Made by a program: the position numbers and the translations under genes
In this document: in pieces, positions 34,201 to 46,700 of the stretch
Numbering within the stretch: position 1 is the first letter of the stretch
Layout: each line of letters starts with the position of its first letter
Assembly (NCBI RefSeq): GCF_950023065.1
Contig: NC_088679.1
Location: 10,602,001-10,666,000, forward strand
Origin: Planococcus citri
Taxonomy: Eukaryota > Arthropoda > Insecta > Hemiptera > Pseudococcidae
DNA length: 64,000 bases
Direction: 5' to 3'
Notes under the pieces: generated by a model
Told to the model about the DNA's origin: nothing
The model's database searches: none
Seen by the model: the letters and a program-made list of their open reading frames with translations, nothing else

Positions 34201-37200
34201 AAAAAAAAATAGAATTTGATTCTTCGGCAGAAAAGTTTGTGAAGCGTATTTTTTCCCTACAAAATTGAAGATTTTCAAACTGCTCTTTCGATACCCAAAA
34301 TGGAGGGTGGATCGTGAGAAAAAAGGTCGGCGAATTTTGATCGAACTCGGTAGAGACCTTCATATTTATGTTGTTGAAAGTCGTTCAAAAGAAAATTTGG
34401 CTCAGGGGTGGTCCTGGAGGGGAAATATCTGATTCCAAAGAGGTAGCAATTCATAAAAAATCGTGTTTTTTTCGCTCTAGCTTCTCTATCCAGCCTATTT
34501 TGGAGGAATGGCTCAGTTCCAGAAGATAGTGAGATTCTGCATCGACCTAGGGCCATTGCCAACGAAATCCAAGACCGCTTTCAGGATTCCAGAGCGATCA
34601 GTTGAAAATTTGCAAGTCATTCAATTTTGGGTAAATTCGTGTTTTAAAAAATGTTTTCTACTCAAATGTTTCGCATTAACCAATAATCAAGCCTAAAGAT
34701 AAAAGCATATCATTTCTAAAACTATGAAAATATTTTGGAACACAAGTGTTGCCACTTTCGAAAAATCGAAATTTGGAACGTTTTTAGTATTTTATTTCTT
34801 TTTTGCATTGCTCAAGAGTCATCTCATCTACTACACATACAAATATCACCAATAAGAATCAAACTCGTTTCATCCCCTCATCTCGTAATTATTTCTAAAG
34901 TCAACATTTTTCAACGTCTGTTTCCTGAACACTTGTCTACTTCAATCATCTCAAACTTTAGGACGAAAAAATACCTCAAAGATGAGCCATACATCGGCTA
35001 CTTCTGTTCTAAAAACAAATAAATTCCGTCCTGGCGACAGTGACAGTGACACTGAGACAACATCGTAGCAGTAGCACGTCTATTCAATCCACGTAATCGT
35101 TTTGGAATGTTTAGAAGTGGAAAAATTTCTCTCACCTATTCTAAAAAAATCGATCAACAAAAGTATTATTTTTAAACATCCAACCGATGTTCTGATCAAG
35201 AAAAAATGTTCAAACGTAAGTAATCGCTTGTGCAATATTGATAGCTCGCTTGTCAAACGCTCTACACGTATTACAACAAGACTAGTACGTATATCTCAAC
35301 ATATAAGTAAAAATATACGTGCAGTACTTAGAGTTAGTATGTTGTGTAGTAAACAGACACTATACAAGTTGTACAAGTATAGAGAGGTATTTTACAATTT
35401 CCATCGCATTTGGCTACTACCCAACGTCTCTCATTTTTCAAAATACGAAAGCTATACACACACAGTAGGTGATATACGTATGTACAAAATGTACAAGTAC
35501 ATATCGTGGTACACTTTAATACACTTCATCTCGCCCTTTCTCACGCCATGCCCACAACGATGGTCTTTTAAAAAACAATGAAATAAGTATGGAAAAGTTT
35601 GCCAAATCATTTAAACGTAAAATTCTCATAAAGGCGTACTTCGTTATGTATTTTTATTATTTTTCTGACATTTTGTTCGTACGTACACTTTATTATCGTA
35701 AAAATCACCCAAATGTTAACGTGCGTCATTTGGAAATTAAAATTCGCCACGCTGGCTACTGAATTATCTCGAATTTACGCACAATTATCGGTGACAAGTG
35801 AATAGGAATTTTCCAGCAGCATTACCAAACTTTGATTTTTTTTACTCGAATTCACTCGCAAGTATCGGAAACAAAGGAATAGGAATTTTCCAGCAAAAAT
35901 ATCGGAATTTTGTTTTTCACAACAGCATTGACGAAATTTTCTCTCTTTTTTCTTTTTGGGGTTTCACTACAGGAATACCTACTGTGTTCATAAAAACATT
36001 TCTTATACTTACAAAATCCGTCTAGACTTCAAAAAAACGTGACATTAAGTCCTCCTCAAAACTAGAGAAGAAAAGGTGGAAAAATTGATCGATAGATGAA
36101 TCTTTTTTTTTTAATTGAACAAATTTTGCTCTATTTGTGAAATTTTTCGTTCAAAATGAAGAAAAAAATCAACAGTAATAACTTTTTAACTTTCAAGCGA
36201 TGATATTTTTCCAATTTTACAATTTGAGGAACAAGGATTGCCTAAAATACGATTTTTATCAGGAGAGAAACTGTAGAAAAGGTATCAAATACAGTTCTTG
36301 GATTGAAATTTTTTTCGTAAGACCCATAGAAGTTTTTCTAATTTGATAATTCGAGGGGCAGGAATTTCCACAAATGTGATTTTTATAAGAAGAGAAATCG
36401 CAAAGAAGGTGCCTCATACAGAATTTGGGAGTGCACCCTCCGAAAGAAGGGACCTGGGTAAAAGAAAAATGGACACTGTAGCTAAATTTTTTTGTACATT
36501 TATGTAATAAAAACCAATCATAAAATCACTCTGTGAATCCCCCCCTCCCAATTGAAGCATAGATCCGGGAGAAATCACATTTTTTCATCATTTTCGTCAA
36601 CGAAATGAAAGAAATTTTTCACCGGAGACTCGAAGGTAAAACCTTAATTTTTTCCAAATTTTTCATGCTTCGGGAGGAGCCAGGAGGGAAACAGCTGCTA
36701 AAAAACGTGAAATACCGCGATTCATTTCAGTTTTGAGCATGGAAAATTCAATTCTCCTTGCTCCGTGAAGCATCGATTGAATGGAAATTGGAGGATTATT
36801 ATTTCAATTCGTGAATTAATACGTAATAGATTTTTACATAAATTATTATAAAACCATCAACTCACTTTACTCGTTTGTTTCACTCTAATGACAGAAATGT
36901 GTACTCACCTGAAACAAAAAATAAAATAAACAGTCGATTAGAGGATTGACTACAATTTCTATTATCGTAGGTATTTACATACATGATCTTTTACACAAAT
37001 TTTAAAATATTCAAAAACATTTTTTCGAAACATATTTATCAATATTGTCTAACGAGGGTCTTCCAAAGGACCTAAAATCTTCCACAAAATTATTATCAAG
37101 AGAAGCTGTCGCTGTCGGGCACTCACTCACTCAGTCATGGGTTTGCCTCATAATACGTATTATATAGATTTTTTTTACTGCAGCAAGAGGACTTATACGG

Positions 37201-37990
37201 AGCAGTTCACCAAAAAAAATATCAGCAGATCAATTGAAAAATTGAAGTCCTCGCTAGCTATTGAATTTTTAAAAATAGCTCAAGAAATGCACAACTGCGT
37301 GAAAAAAATTAATCAAATGATCAATCATTATTGCGCTAAAAAACGATCGAAAAATCAATCGAGCAGCCTAATCGTATCTGCTTTTCGATTCATTTCTAGG
37401 TCCACTTTCAACATGAGTGAGAAGTGCGTTTTTACAAAATAGGGTTCAAATAATTGAAATCGACCCAAAAACTATAAAATAATATGAAAGCAAACCTTGG
37501 ATAATAATTTTGACCTCACATAGTTCATTCGATGTGTACCTACTAAAATTTCTGAAAAATGAAAATTTTCAACAGACCTCCCCCCCTCCTCACCCCACTC
37601 CAAAAAACATATCCAAATCCTGAAATCCACGTTCACAATGAAAATTTACCCGATTCGGCCATGGAAATTAAAACGGGAAATCTGGAGAGGATATAGTAAT
37701 GGATATTTGAATCCTACAGTGGATCATTAGGGAACAAAGGATACATACATAAATCTGAGACACGTTATCCCCACTTTCCTCCCCCAAGCTTGAATTCTCA
37801 GCAGAGAATTCCTAATTTTTCATCGTGCGGCTGCAAAATTCATATAATACGCAGGGCTATTAAAATTTTCCAACCATTCGAGCAATTTTTGAAGGGTGAG
37901 GGGATGAGAAGTGATCTTTTTTAGATTTCTGTCAACATTAATGAAGAAAACATAATACTGAATCTGGAGTAGGTATGGATGTGAAGATAG
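34201..37990. other. Mostly unique sequence; no supported gene
   Basis: Two open frames (35102-35581, plus, 159 codons, starts with TTG in the first position; 37137-37442, plus, ATG start, 101 codons) show no recognisable domain and have genome-average composition, so neither is called as a gene. 36200-36440 is a ~120 bp diverged direct repeat (caatttgagg / aattcgaggggcagga, then gatttttat-agagaaa). gtgagtac at 36900 on the minus strand follows a T-rich tract too closely to be an exon. Confidence 0.35.
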
Positions 37991-37999
37991 ATGATCTTA

Positions 38000-38790
38000 A
38001 AAATATAAGTCAGACAGACAGGTCAATGACCTCAGACAGATGACCTTGAGAAGTCGAACAGACGGATCAATGACCTTTGAGGGCAGACACGGTACAGATG
38101 ACCTCGAGAAGCCCGACATATGGGTCAATGGCCTTTAGAGGGCAAGCATGAACACAGACTACCTTGAGAATAAGCCAAACGGACGGGTCAATGATCACCA
38201 GACAAACAGGTCAATGACATCTAGAAGCCAGACAGGTAAACAGACGACCCTGAGAAGTCAGCCAGACGGGTCAATAACCTCAAGAAGTCGGGCAAACGGC
38301 TTTGAGAAGCCAGATAAACAGGTCAACAGCCTGTAGAAGCCAGACAGCTAAACATACGACCCTGAGAAGTTAGCCAAACGGGTCAATGACCTCTGGAGGG
38401 TAGAAATGAAGACAGACGACCGACCCTGAGAAGTCAGCCAGACGGGTCAATAACCTCAAGAAGCTGGCCAAATGGCCTTGAGCAGCCAGATAAACAGGTC
38501 AATACCCTCTAGAAGCCAGACAGGTAAACATACGACCCTGAGAAGTTAGCCTGACGGGTCAATGACCTCAAGAAGCCGAGCAGACAACATTGAGAAGCCA
38601 GACGGATGGGTCAATGACCTCTGGAAGGTAGAAATGAAGACAGACGACCTTGAGTAGCCAGACAGACGGGTCAATGACTTCAGGAAGGCAACCAAACAGG
38701 TCAATGGCCTTTTGGAGGGCAGGCATGAACACAGACGACCTTGAGAAGCCAAACAGACCTGATATACAGACAGACTACCTTGGACATATC
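38000..38790 (+). repeat. GACAGACGGGTCAATGACCT minisatellite, locus 2
   Basis: Around twenty units of roughly 35-45 bp built from gaccttgagaagccagacag + acgggtcaatgacct, with higher-order blocks (gtaaacagacgaccctgaga recurs at about 38230, 38345, 38525). Ends near a GC-rich gccgcgggcggggcg-like patch at 38795-38825. Same unit as 10890-11335. Confidence 0.8.
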
Positions 38791-39391
38791 TCACCGGACC
38801 CGGGCGCGGGCGGGGCGTCTGGCTGCGGAAGATCTTAGTCAGTATAAATAGTTTAGATTTAGTCCGGATTATCGTGTCATGATCAAGCATTGAGTCACCT
38901 TGACCAGAAAACATATCCACAATTTTGAACTTTTCCTGTAGAGGAAACTTGACACAATTTTTTTTTGTTTTGGAAAAATGTTACGATTACAACTTTTTGA
39001 GGCCTTGGGGGCTTCGGAAACTACTTTTTTTTATACTCGGAGAAATATTAAAAAAAAATTGATGGAACTTCCAACTCGAGATGTGTTTTTTGTGGAGAAA
39101 TACATACACATACATGTAATATATATATAACCTTAAACCACGTTTTCCAAGATTGTAATCCGTCGTTTGAATTGTTCATGTATCCATAAATTATTCTTGC
39201 AATTTTTTAGACATTTTGGGAAATTCAAAGCTTCGCAGGACACTAAATTTATCGATCAGCCCTGAAAGTTGAAATGTTTTTGTGAGCTTGTGAGTTTATT
39301 GTACGTAATACGTGCTTAGTTCCCTTGCCCCCCTCCCCCCCCCCAAAAAATGAGTTAAATCAATGATCAAAAGTGTCCTTCCAAGACATTT

Positions 39392-40186
39392 GTGATGTGC
39401 TCTGAGAAAAGGGACCTAGTGTGCGAAAATGAAGTTCTGAGAAAAATGCATTTGAAGTTTCACTACTGTGAATGCGCCTTCAGCTGAGAGAAGAGCTGTG
39501 AATACCAACGTTGGTGACGTCACTCGCCTGTCGTTTCGCTTTAAAAAGTATTGCTGAGACAATGTCTTCGGTTGCTCCTACTCTGTCTCATTGCGGCGGT
39601 TGTGGTGCTCGATTTTTTGAGTGCACTACTTGGAAATATTGAGCGCTCAAAACTTTTAAAGCTCTCTGGAGGCGGATCGAAGCACTCTACGGAAAAATGA
39701 AATCGAGGAAAGTTGTAGAGAATTAAATTTCCAATCGACGTGATGTCGTTAGTTTTTCTCTAGGATGCTTAGTTTTCGATATAATTGCAAAAGAAAGTAA
39801 AAATTGAAAAAATAGAAAAAAACATTTTTCGATTTTTACGTTCTTTTGCAATTATATCGAAAACTAAGCATCCTAGAGAAAAACTAGCGACATCATGTCG
39901 ATTGGAAATTCAATTCTCTACAACTTTTCTCGACTTCATTTTTCCGTAGAGTGCTTCGATCCGCCTCCAGAGAGCTTTAAAAGTTTTGAGCGCTAATATT
40001 TCAAATTTTTTAAATAATTTTTTTCTCATTTTATAGAATTTTTTTACATTTTTATAATGTTAAAATGTTCTTATCAGAAATTTAGCTCATTCCATGTTAT
40101 TCTACACACTTTTAGGTGCCAAAATCCACTCTTAAGTCAAAACCCATTTTTTGACACACTAGGTCCCTTTTCTCAGAGCACATCAC
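39392..40186. mobile_element. 795 bp foldback element with 4 bp duplication ATTT
   Basis: Ends GTGATGTGCTCTGAGAAAAG plus ggacctagtgtg and an exact inverted copy. Flanks ATTT (39388-39391, 40187-40190). A second, inner pair of arms (about 39634-39806 and 39826-40001), including ttgtagagaattaaatttcc and ggaggcggatcgaagcactc, closes around a ~20 bp A-rich loop. Thus two concentric inverted repeats separated by unpaired stretches. Non-coding. Confidence 0.85.
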
Positions 40187-40189
40187 ATT

Positions 40190-42515
40190 TATGCTTATTT
40201 TATGTATTAATCAGCCCAGGGGTAAGATCTTTATCTTGCTTTTATGTGTCCTGCTGTACTTCTTTGGCCCTGCTTTTTTTCCTTTCATTATTTAGATAGT
40301 CAAATTTTAAAATTTTTTTTCGTGTTTTTTTTTTTAGAATTTTGTACTCTTTTCGCACTTTTTTTCACATGGTAAAAAAAATATCCACGTTTTCGCTGTT
40401 TTCTTACTGAGGAATTAGTCGTTAGATTTTTTCATTGAAATGTGCTATTTTTGAGAATTTAAAAACTCGTAGGATCCTCAATTCTCCGTTTAGGCTGCCT
40501 AATTAATTTCATAAGCTACTCCTCCATGGGTGGTCGTAATGCTTCGGTTGAAAAATGAGTTGAATTGGTGACTGAGTAATGCAGAATTTCTCTTATTTGA
40601 AAAATTATGAATGATAAACTTTTATCATATTTGAATTTTTTCCATTTGAAATTCGATTTTGGCTGGATAAAAGTCTCCCTTTCGTAATACAATCGTATAT
40701 TAGCATGTCATTTCGTTAAAAATAAGCAGACTATTCTCTATTTTCTCTTTTCTGCACCTCCAGTCATATATAATCGAGAAAATCTACGGAAAATACCCAC
40801 GATTAAAACGCAAATACGAGTAGGTACCTACTTATAATTTATAAAACGCAATATTGACGCGATTTCTGTTCCTGTCGTTTAAATAATAAGCAACCCTTTA
40901 TGCGCGGAAGTAAATTAGATTGTAATTATCGACCTTGAAAGAAACTGCGCACCACTGCAGAGTACGCTGAATATACAATTGACAGATTTTCTCAAGGACT
41001 CGTGATCTTGAAACTTTTATTATTAATAACAGAAGCTTTAAACGTCACATAGGTGGCTCCTTCGATATTAAACGTTGACAAAATTTCCGCGTGTAAACTT
41101 TCTCTTATACTTTGATATGCAATCAACATTATGACACGTATTACGCAAAATTCAACTTTCAGAATGACTCGTGTAAGTAGAAGTAGGTACTGTAAGTAAA
41201 AAAATTAACCGCGTTTGTCGATTATTCGCGTGAATTTTTGGTAAAAAAAGTGGATTATTTGATTCAAGGATACGGTGACGATTTGAATATGAATAAAATT
41301 TCACTGTCAAGGTTGAAAATCTGTTGGAAATATTAAACAGGCAGTACTTTAGAAAGCTACCTACTCGCGAGAGGCGACCCAAACCCCGTTAAATAATTTC
41401 TCAAAGCGTAAAAGAAAGCGAAAAATGGCGGCGTGTGGGTGTAATTAAAATTTGAAAATCGGATAAACTAATTGAAATAACGTGTATTCGAATAAATTGA
41501 TTTGCGTCGGCTTTTATCCGTCTTATACGCAGAAAGTTTTCTTCTTGTATTGGTTTGAGAAAAGGTTTCCGGCGAAGACGAGAGAAAGAGATCAAAAGAT
41601 ACACGTAGAATTTCGATTGTCGCGATATGTAAATAAAGAAAAGCTGCCGTTTGAAAAGAATTTTTTAATGAAAACTTCCCACGACGACGACGACGACGTA
41701 GACTTCGAGTAGATTCGGGTGTGAATTTTTAAAGCACGCAGGCAACGTTGCCATAATAATTGTTAACCGGCCATTTACGTCACCCACCGAATGTGAAGCT
41801 TTTTCGGACGAGCCACTTGTGTAAATCGTGACATTCACGGGCTTTTTGTGTATTCCTGTATCAACATAGAGAGAACGGTGGCTTCGATTATATTACACGA
41901 TGGTACAGCCCTTTAATTCGTTCTCAAGGAGACGACGACGACGAGTAAAAGACAGAGCGAGCTCGATGTAAAAATTAAAAAGGTTCGGGTTCGAAAAGTA
42001 AACGAAAATCGCCCACTGGTAAAGTTCACCGTATTATTTTTATGTTTACTGACATTTTATCAAATATCAACATGGAACGAATCGTATTATAGAAACGCTA
42101 GTCGACCAGATTTTAATTAATGCGCCCGCGAATCCGCGCAATAAACGATGCGATATTATGACGATGACGATGGCTCGACAAAAATCATCGTCGTCGACTA
42201 AAAATGCGAGTTGAGAAATTTCCTCGATTCGATTTCTCATTAAGATTCTAATTGGAAATTTTTTCCATTGTTGGAATGTCGTTTATTGTACAACCAGTAA
42301 TGTAAAAGTAATAATGAACTTTTAACCGATAAGCTCGTTTGATTGAAAAATCTACGCGGAAATATGCCAAGTAGGGTGGTATGAGTGAAAATAGGGTAGA
42401 GGATGCTGAGATTAGATAATGAGAAAATTTTCTAGTAACAAGTAGTAGGTATTGTTTGAAGAGTAGAGGGGGGGGGGATATTATGTAGGTTAAAGCTTTT
42501 CAGGTAATATTGAGG
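40190..42515. other. No gene seen; single-copy-like with CGA microsatellites
   Basis: Contains (CGA)n at 41680-41697 and 41930-41945. The 76-codon plus frame 41482-41712 ends in a poly-Asp run made by that microsatellite and has no known motif. Otherwise ordinary AT-rich sequence. Confidence 0.35.
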
Positions 42516-42640
42516 ATTTACGTCACCTGTCTGTCTGGCCTCTGAAGGCCATATTGACTCATCTATCTGGTTCTCAAAGTCATCTGTCCGCCTGTCCGTC
42601 CTCTCAAGGTCATTGACCCGTCTGTCGGCCTGTCAGCCCT
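42516..42640 (-). repeat. GACAGACGGGTCAATGACCT minisatellite, locus 3 (inverted)
   Basis: Three or four units in complement: aaggtcattgacccgtctgtc, ggcctctgaaggcc, ctgtctggcctc. The third copy of the family in 32 kb and the only one in this orientation. Confidence 0.65.
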
Positions 42641-43290
42641 TTTCATAAATAGTGAAAATTTCAAGCCTCAAAAAAGTGCTGCGGAGACTTCAGAACTGCT
42701 CGAAACACGTTGGGACTGTTTTCAATCGATTTTGTGGGTCAAAAAATTCAGCATATCTCAAATTTAAATTTTTTAGATCAACTTGGTAACATTTTGATTT
42801 TTTCGTCATGTTTATGTTAAATTTGATTCTTAAAAATATGTGGTGGCAAACATCCATGCCAAGAAGACTATGCTATGTAGATGTGTGGGTAAAGGAACAA
42901 TTTTTTTTTAGGGAAAGGTAGCCAATAAGATGCCCAAAATGCCAAATGATTTTTACCAATGTTTTCATAGATTTTAAATAGTTTTTTGGGGTGGTGGCGT
43001 AATTAACTGCACGTGTTGATAATTACGTCACTTTTGTGAATAATTTTCAGAAGGAGATAGGCGGTATTGAGGGAGGGGTAAGAAAGATTTTTTTTCGTGA
43101 AAGGTAGCCAATAAGATGTACTTTGAGGTAGTTCAGTCGCATTTTTGCCAAAGATGCATTTTAACCCCACTAAATGACCTCAAACCTTAGGGTGGCATAA
43201 TTAGCGGCACTTACCTTAATATATACCCACCTACCCAATAACCCAAAGACATAGTCGATCACATCCACCCAGCGCACCATGGGTTGGATA
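42641..43290. repeat. Interspersed repeat, left half, split by the LINE
   Basis: 42645-42840 resembles 21290-21430 and 27600-27720 (gctcgaaac, ttttcaatcgattt-g-gggtc, aaatttgattct). The family's right half resumes at about 46550, on the far side of the LINE. 42900-43200 holds two copies of ggaaaggtagccaataagatg-type sequence (42913, 43098) of unknown origin. Confidence 0.5.
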
Positions 43291-43750
43291 ATGTGATATA
43301 GACTAAATGTCTGAAATCATTAAAAAAGGCCTACCAATAGAAGAGGATGTAGGAAAGGAGTGGGTATGCCTGAAAACTATTGTACAGAGAGCAGCAGAGG
43401 AGGCGCTAGGAAAAAGATCAAGTAGACAAAACCACAAAAAGCTGAAAATCTGGAACGACAAACTATCAAGAGAAGTGAAGAGGAAACAAAACCTTTTCTG
43501 GAAGTGGATGAGTTCAAAGAATGAACAAGACAAAGGAAGCAACAAAGAACAGTGCTGCAAGACAAGAAAGATGATAAGAGAAACACAACAGGAACAATAT
43601 GAAAGGTTTGTGGCAAACATGGAGAGGGATGTATGTATATAAACTGAAACCAAAAGTGTACAAAATAATCAAAAGAATATCGGAAGATGAGGTATACAGA
43701 GCCAACATTGCCTTACCAGACTGTGAAAAAATGGTCAAATACTACACATA

Positions 43751-44612
43751 GGGTAAGGTTGCCTAAATCATACCACCTGCTACTTTTCATGGAAGTAGCA
43801 CTCCTATAATTTTTTTGGGGTATTAACTGAAAAGTGTCAGTGTTGCCAACTACTATACAAAAAAAAATCAGCCAGATTGACTAATGTTTGCGTAACTTAT
43901 CACAATTTAAAGAAAATGTGTGGTTGGGATCTATTTTTTTTTGATGTATGTAAGGTGTTGGAGCCCGGATAGGATTAATCAAGTGGAATTTTTTTCAATG
44001 GATCACTTGAAACACATATGTATTTATAATTGTTTCATCACACACAGATGTCAGTTGCAAGTATATTTTATGACAGTGTTGCCAGTAATTCAAAAAATGC
44101 CAGAGTAGCCCAAATCGTACCACTTTGAGGTTTCCTAAATCGTACCATTACATTTGCATTACATGCAATGAGTTCCCTAAATCGTACCAGGTAAAAACTA
44201 AAAGAAAACTGAATAAAAAGCATCAAGACAAACATGTTGGATTTTTTTTCATTTTACAAATCAAAATATGCGTTATAATGAATACAAATGAAAACCTTAT
44301 GCTTTTTCTTGATTTTTTTTTACCTCATTTCATCTACTTCCTTCAAAGTATGACTAAAATGACTGGGTAGTACAACTTGAGGAACTGGTGGTACGATTTA
44401 GGAGACTAGTTTCCCAAATTGTACCACTTGAAGACCTTTGTGGAAACTGAAATATCTCTTCTCGTTGAAGAATAAATTACTCTATTGATACATCATTCGA
44501 TAGACAAGGTTTCAAGCTACAATTTAAAAAAAAAAATCAGTCAAAAAGAGTGAAAATTGGGCTCTCCAGGTCCTAATAACCAAGAAGAGGTACAATTTAG
44601 GCAACCTTACCC
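43751..44612. mobile_element. 862 bp TA-flanked MITE in the LINE
   Basis: Ends GGGTAAGGTTGCCTAAATCA and complement of GGGTAAGGTTGCCTAAATTG, flanked by TA (43749-43750, 44613-44614). Subterminal cctaaatcgtacca words recur near 44135, 44175 and, inverted, 44390-44430. No transposase; Tc1/mariner-like. Confidence 0.85.
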
Positions 44613-45089
44613 TACCTATGGAGTGATCCAGACAGTTGAGTCGAAGTGGCAAACCATGAGGAGAACAAGTATGAGCCATTCTCTTTAGAAGAGCTAGATG
44701 GAGCCTTGAAAAGCTCCAGAAATGGAAAAGCCCCAGGTAGTGATAAGTTACCAACAGACTTATTCAAAAACGCTACAATAACTGTTAAGAAGAGACTGCT
44801 AGCTTTCCACAATAATAATATACTATCAGGAGCTACCATACCCGAAGACTTCCAAACTGCAATTGAAATACCCATTTTCAAAAAAGGAGACCAAAATGAC
44901 CTAGGAAACTACCGTGGAATTAGTCTACTAAATGCTGCTTACAAAATGCTTGCAAAGATGCTAGTGAGAAGATTTGAGAGCAATGCGGAGCCAATAATAT
45001 TGGAATGCCAAAATGGATTTCGAAAGGGAAGATCATGCATAGATGGGGTATATGCAACAAAGCTGCTGATGGAGAAGAGATGAGAATAT

Positions 45090-45968
45090 CGCACATCTGG
45101 AGCGATAAGGTTACATCTCAAAAAAAATTGATTTTGACGTTTTTGCATTTTTGGGGTTTGTATGACCCTCCTCAACCAAAAATTACACTTGGAGTTGGGT
45201 ACATTATCTAGATCTTGTAAAAAACGCAAATGGCCCAACTCAAAATCCCAACAACATTGCAAGTTGTTTAGAGTTATAAGGGTACATCTCAAAAAACTCC
45301 ACCTTTTTTGAGCAAATTTTGTACATACAAAGTGTTAACTAACAGTTTTTATTGTTTTGAATGTTTGTCAGTTAGAAATAGTCACAAGGAGTGCACTTTT
45401 TATTGGTTTGTACCAAATGGAAAAATTGTTTTAAATTGATTACTTTTCAGAAAAATGAATTTGCACATATGATGTGACCCCACCTGACAAAATCGACCAT
45501 TTTGACAAAAAAAAGTGTTCAAAATAATGATGTTTGAAATGAATCTTAAGGGTTAAAAGATCAGATTAAAAAAATTTTTTGAAATTTTGTCAAAATGGTC
45601 GATTTTGTCAGGCAGGGTCACATACATAATAATGAAATTTTAGTTTTTTAAGAAAAACTCAAAAACTAAGTACTCTGGAAAAGAACTAACGACATCATGT
45701 CGATTGGAAATTTAATTCTCTACAACTTTGTAGACATGAAATTTTTTTAGACGCTTCCTTTTGCCTCCACATCAACTTTAATGAAAGGTTATAACTCTTA
45801 TGCTAAATGAAGGTAGGATACCAGATCTTTAAAATGAGGTGCTATTCATTCCTCACAATTAATTATCAGTTGATAAAAATAATGAATCAAGTTTTAAAAA
45901 AAAAAGAAAATCACTCTCCTGTAAAACTTCACTTTTTTGAGATGTAACCTTATTACTCCCGAGGTGCG
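45090..45968. mobile_element. 879 bp inverted-repeat element in the LINE
   Basis: Ends CGCACATCTGGAGCGATAAG and complement of CGCACCTCGGGAGTAATAAG, both followed by gttacatctcaaaaaa. Flanked by ATAT on both sides (45086-45089, 45969-45972); because ATAT is palindromic, the duplication could be ATAT, AT or TA. Near 45660-45740 it carries a module (gacatcatgtcgattggaaa, aattctctacaactt) shared with the foldback at 39392-40186. Confidence 0.85.
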
Positions 45969-46549
45969 ATATAACCTAGAAACCCACATGTGCTTTTTTG
46001 ATCTGGAGAAGGCATATGATCTAGTACGAAGGAAGAAGTTGTTTGAAATCCTGAGGAAAATCAAAGTGAACAAACAAATAGTACACTTAATTGAAGAAAT
46101 ATACACAGATAATGTAATAAGAGTAAGATCTGGAAACATGTTGGAAGCAATGAAGATAGGAAGAGGAGTAAGACAGGGATGCCCAATGTCACGTAGTCTG
46201 TTCAACATCTACTTTGACAAAATGATTGAAGAATGGCTGAAAACCAAGCCAAAAGGGCTAGACATCTATGACACCCATGTGACCCATGGCAATACCCTGC
46301 AATTTGCTGATGACCAGGTGGTCTTTGCTGACAACGAAGATGACTTGCAGAGAGCAATACACAACATTCAGAAAGTAGCTGATAAATACAGAATGAGAAT
46401 CTCATTGTCAAAAACAAAAGTGATGGCCTTTGAGAAATGGACTGCCAGTAGGTCAGAAGCTTTAAATATCTCGAGTGCGAGCTATCTTATGAAGGAGAGC
46501 TTGACACACAACTTAAGATCAATGAAGAAACAGAATTCTCGAAAATGAT

Positions 46550-46700
46550 CAATTCTGAATTTTCAAAAAATTGTTAAAAATGGAAAAATCAATAAGGGCA
46601 GGTGAAATTTCAGTTATGAAGGTTTCAGACCACACTTTATCTACTTAAAAATCGTGATACTCTTCAGAACAGAAGGCAGACATCTCGAGAGATTCCTTTT
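46550..46700. repeat. Interspersed repeat, right half
   Basis: aattttcaaaaaattg, gggcaggtgaaatttcag, aaaaatcgtg and cgagagattc correspond to 27735-27870, continuing the copy whose left half ends at about 42840. Together they date the LINE as younger than this repeat. Confidence 0.5.

Larger units (their letters stand above)
43290..46545 (+). pseudogene. Non-LTR retrotransposon (LINE) relic with reverse transcriptase, two MITEs inside
   Basis: Segments 43303-43748, 44615-45086 and 45973-46548. The first encodes a charged linker (LGKRSSRQNHKKLKIWNDKL...), interrupted by a frame change near 43640. The second begins the polymerase: SSRNGKAPGSDKLPTDL, then IPIFKKGDQNDLGNYRGISL and ECQNGFRKGRSCID. 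The third carries the palm: FFDLEKAYD, then GVRQGCPMS, then FADDQVVFA (the catalytic FADD box), then SLSKTKVMAF. Order and spacing match the reverse transcriptase of LINEs. The endonuclease is missing (5'-truncated). Stops near 44632 and 45081 and a frame change near 46450 make it non-functional. Dropping each MITE with one copy of its target duplication leaves the reading frame continuous, so both jumped into an existing LINE. Confidence 0.9.

Noticed and set aside
35102..35581. 159-codon plus-strand open frame
   Set aside because: Begins at a non-ATG codon, has no recognisable motif, and its composition matches the surrounding AT-rich DNA.
37137..37442. 101-codon ATG-started open frame
   Set aside because: A T-rich tract and cag lie inside it (near 37175-37185), but no partner exon and no motif; not enough to call a gene.
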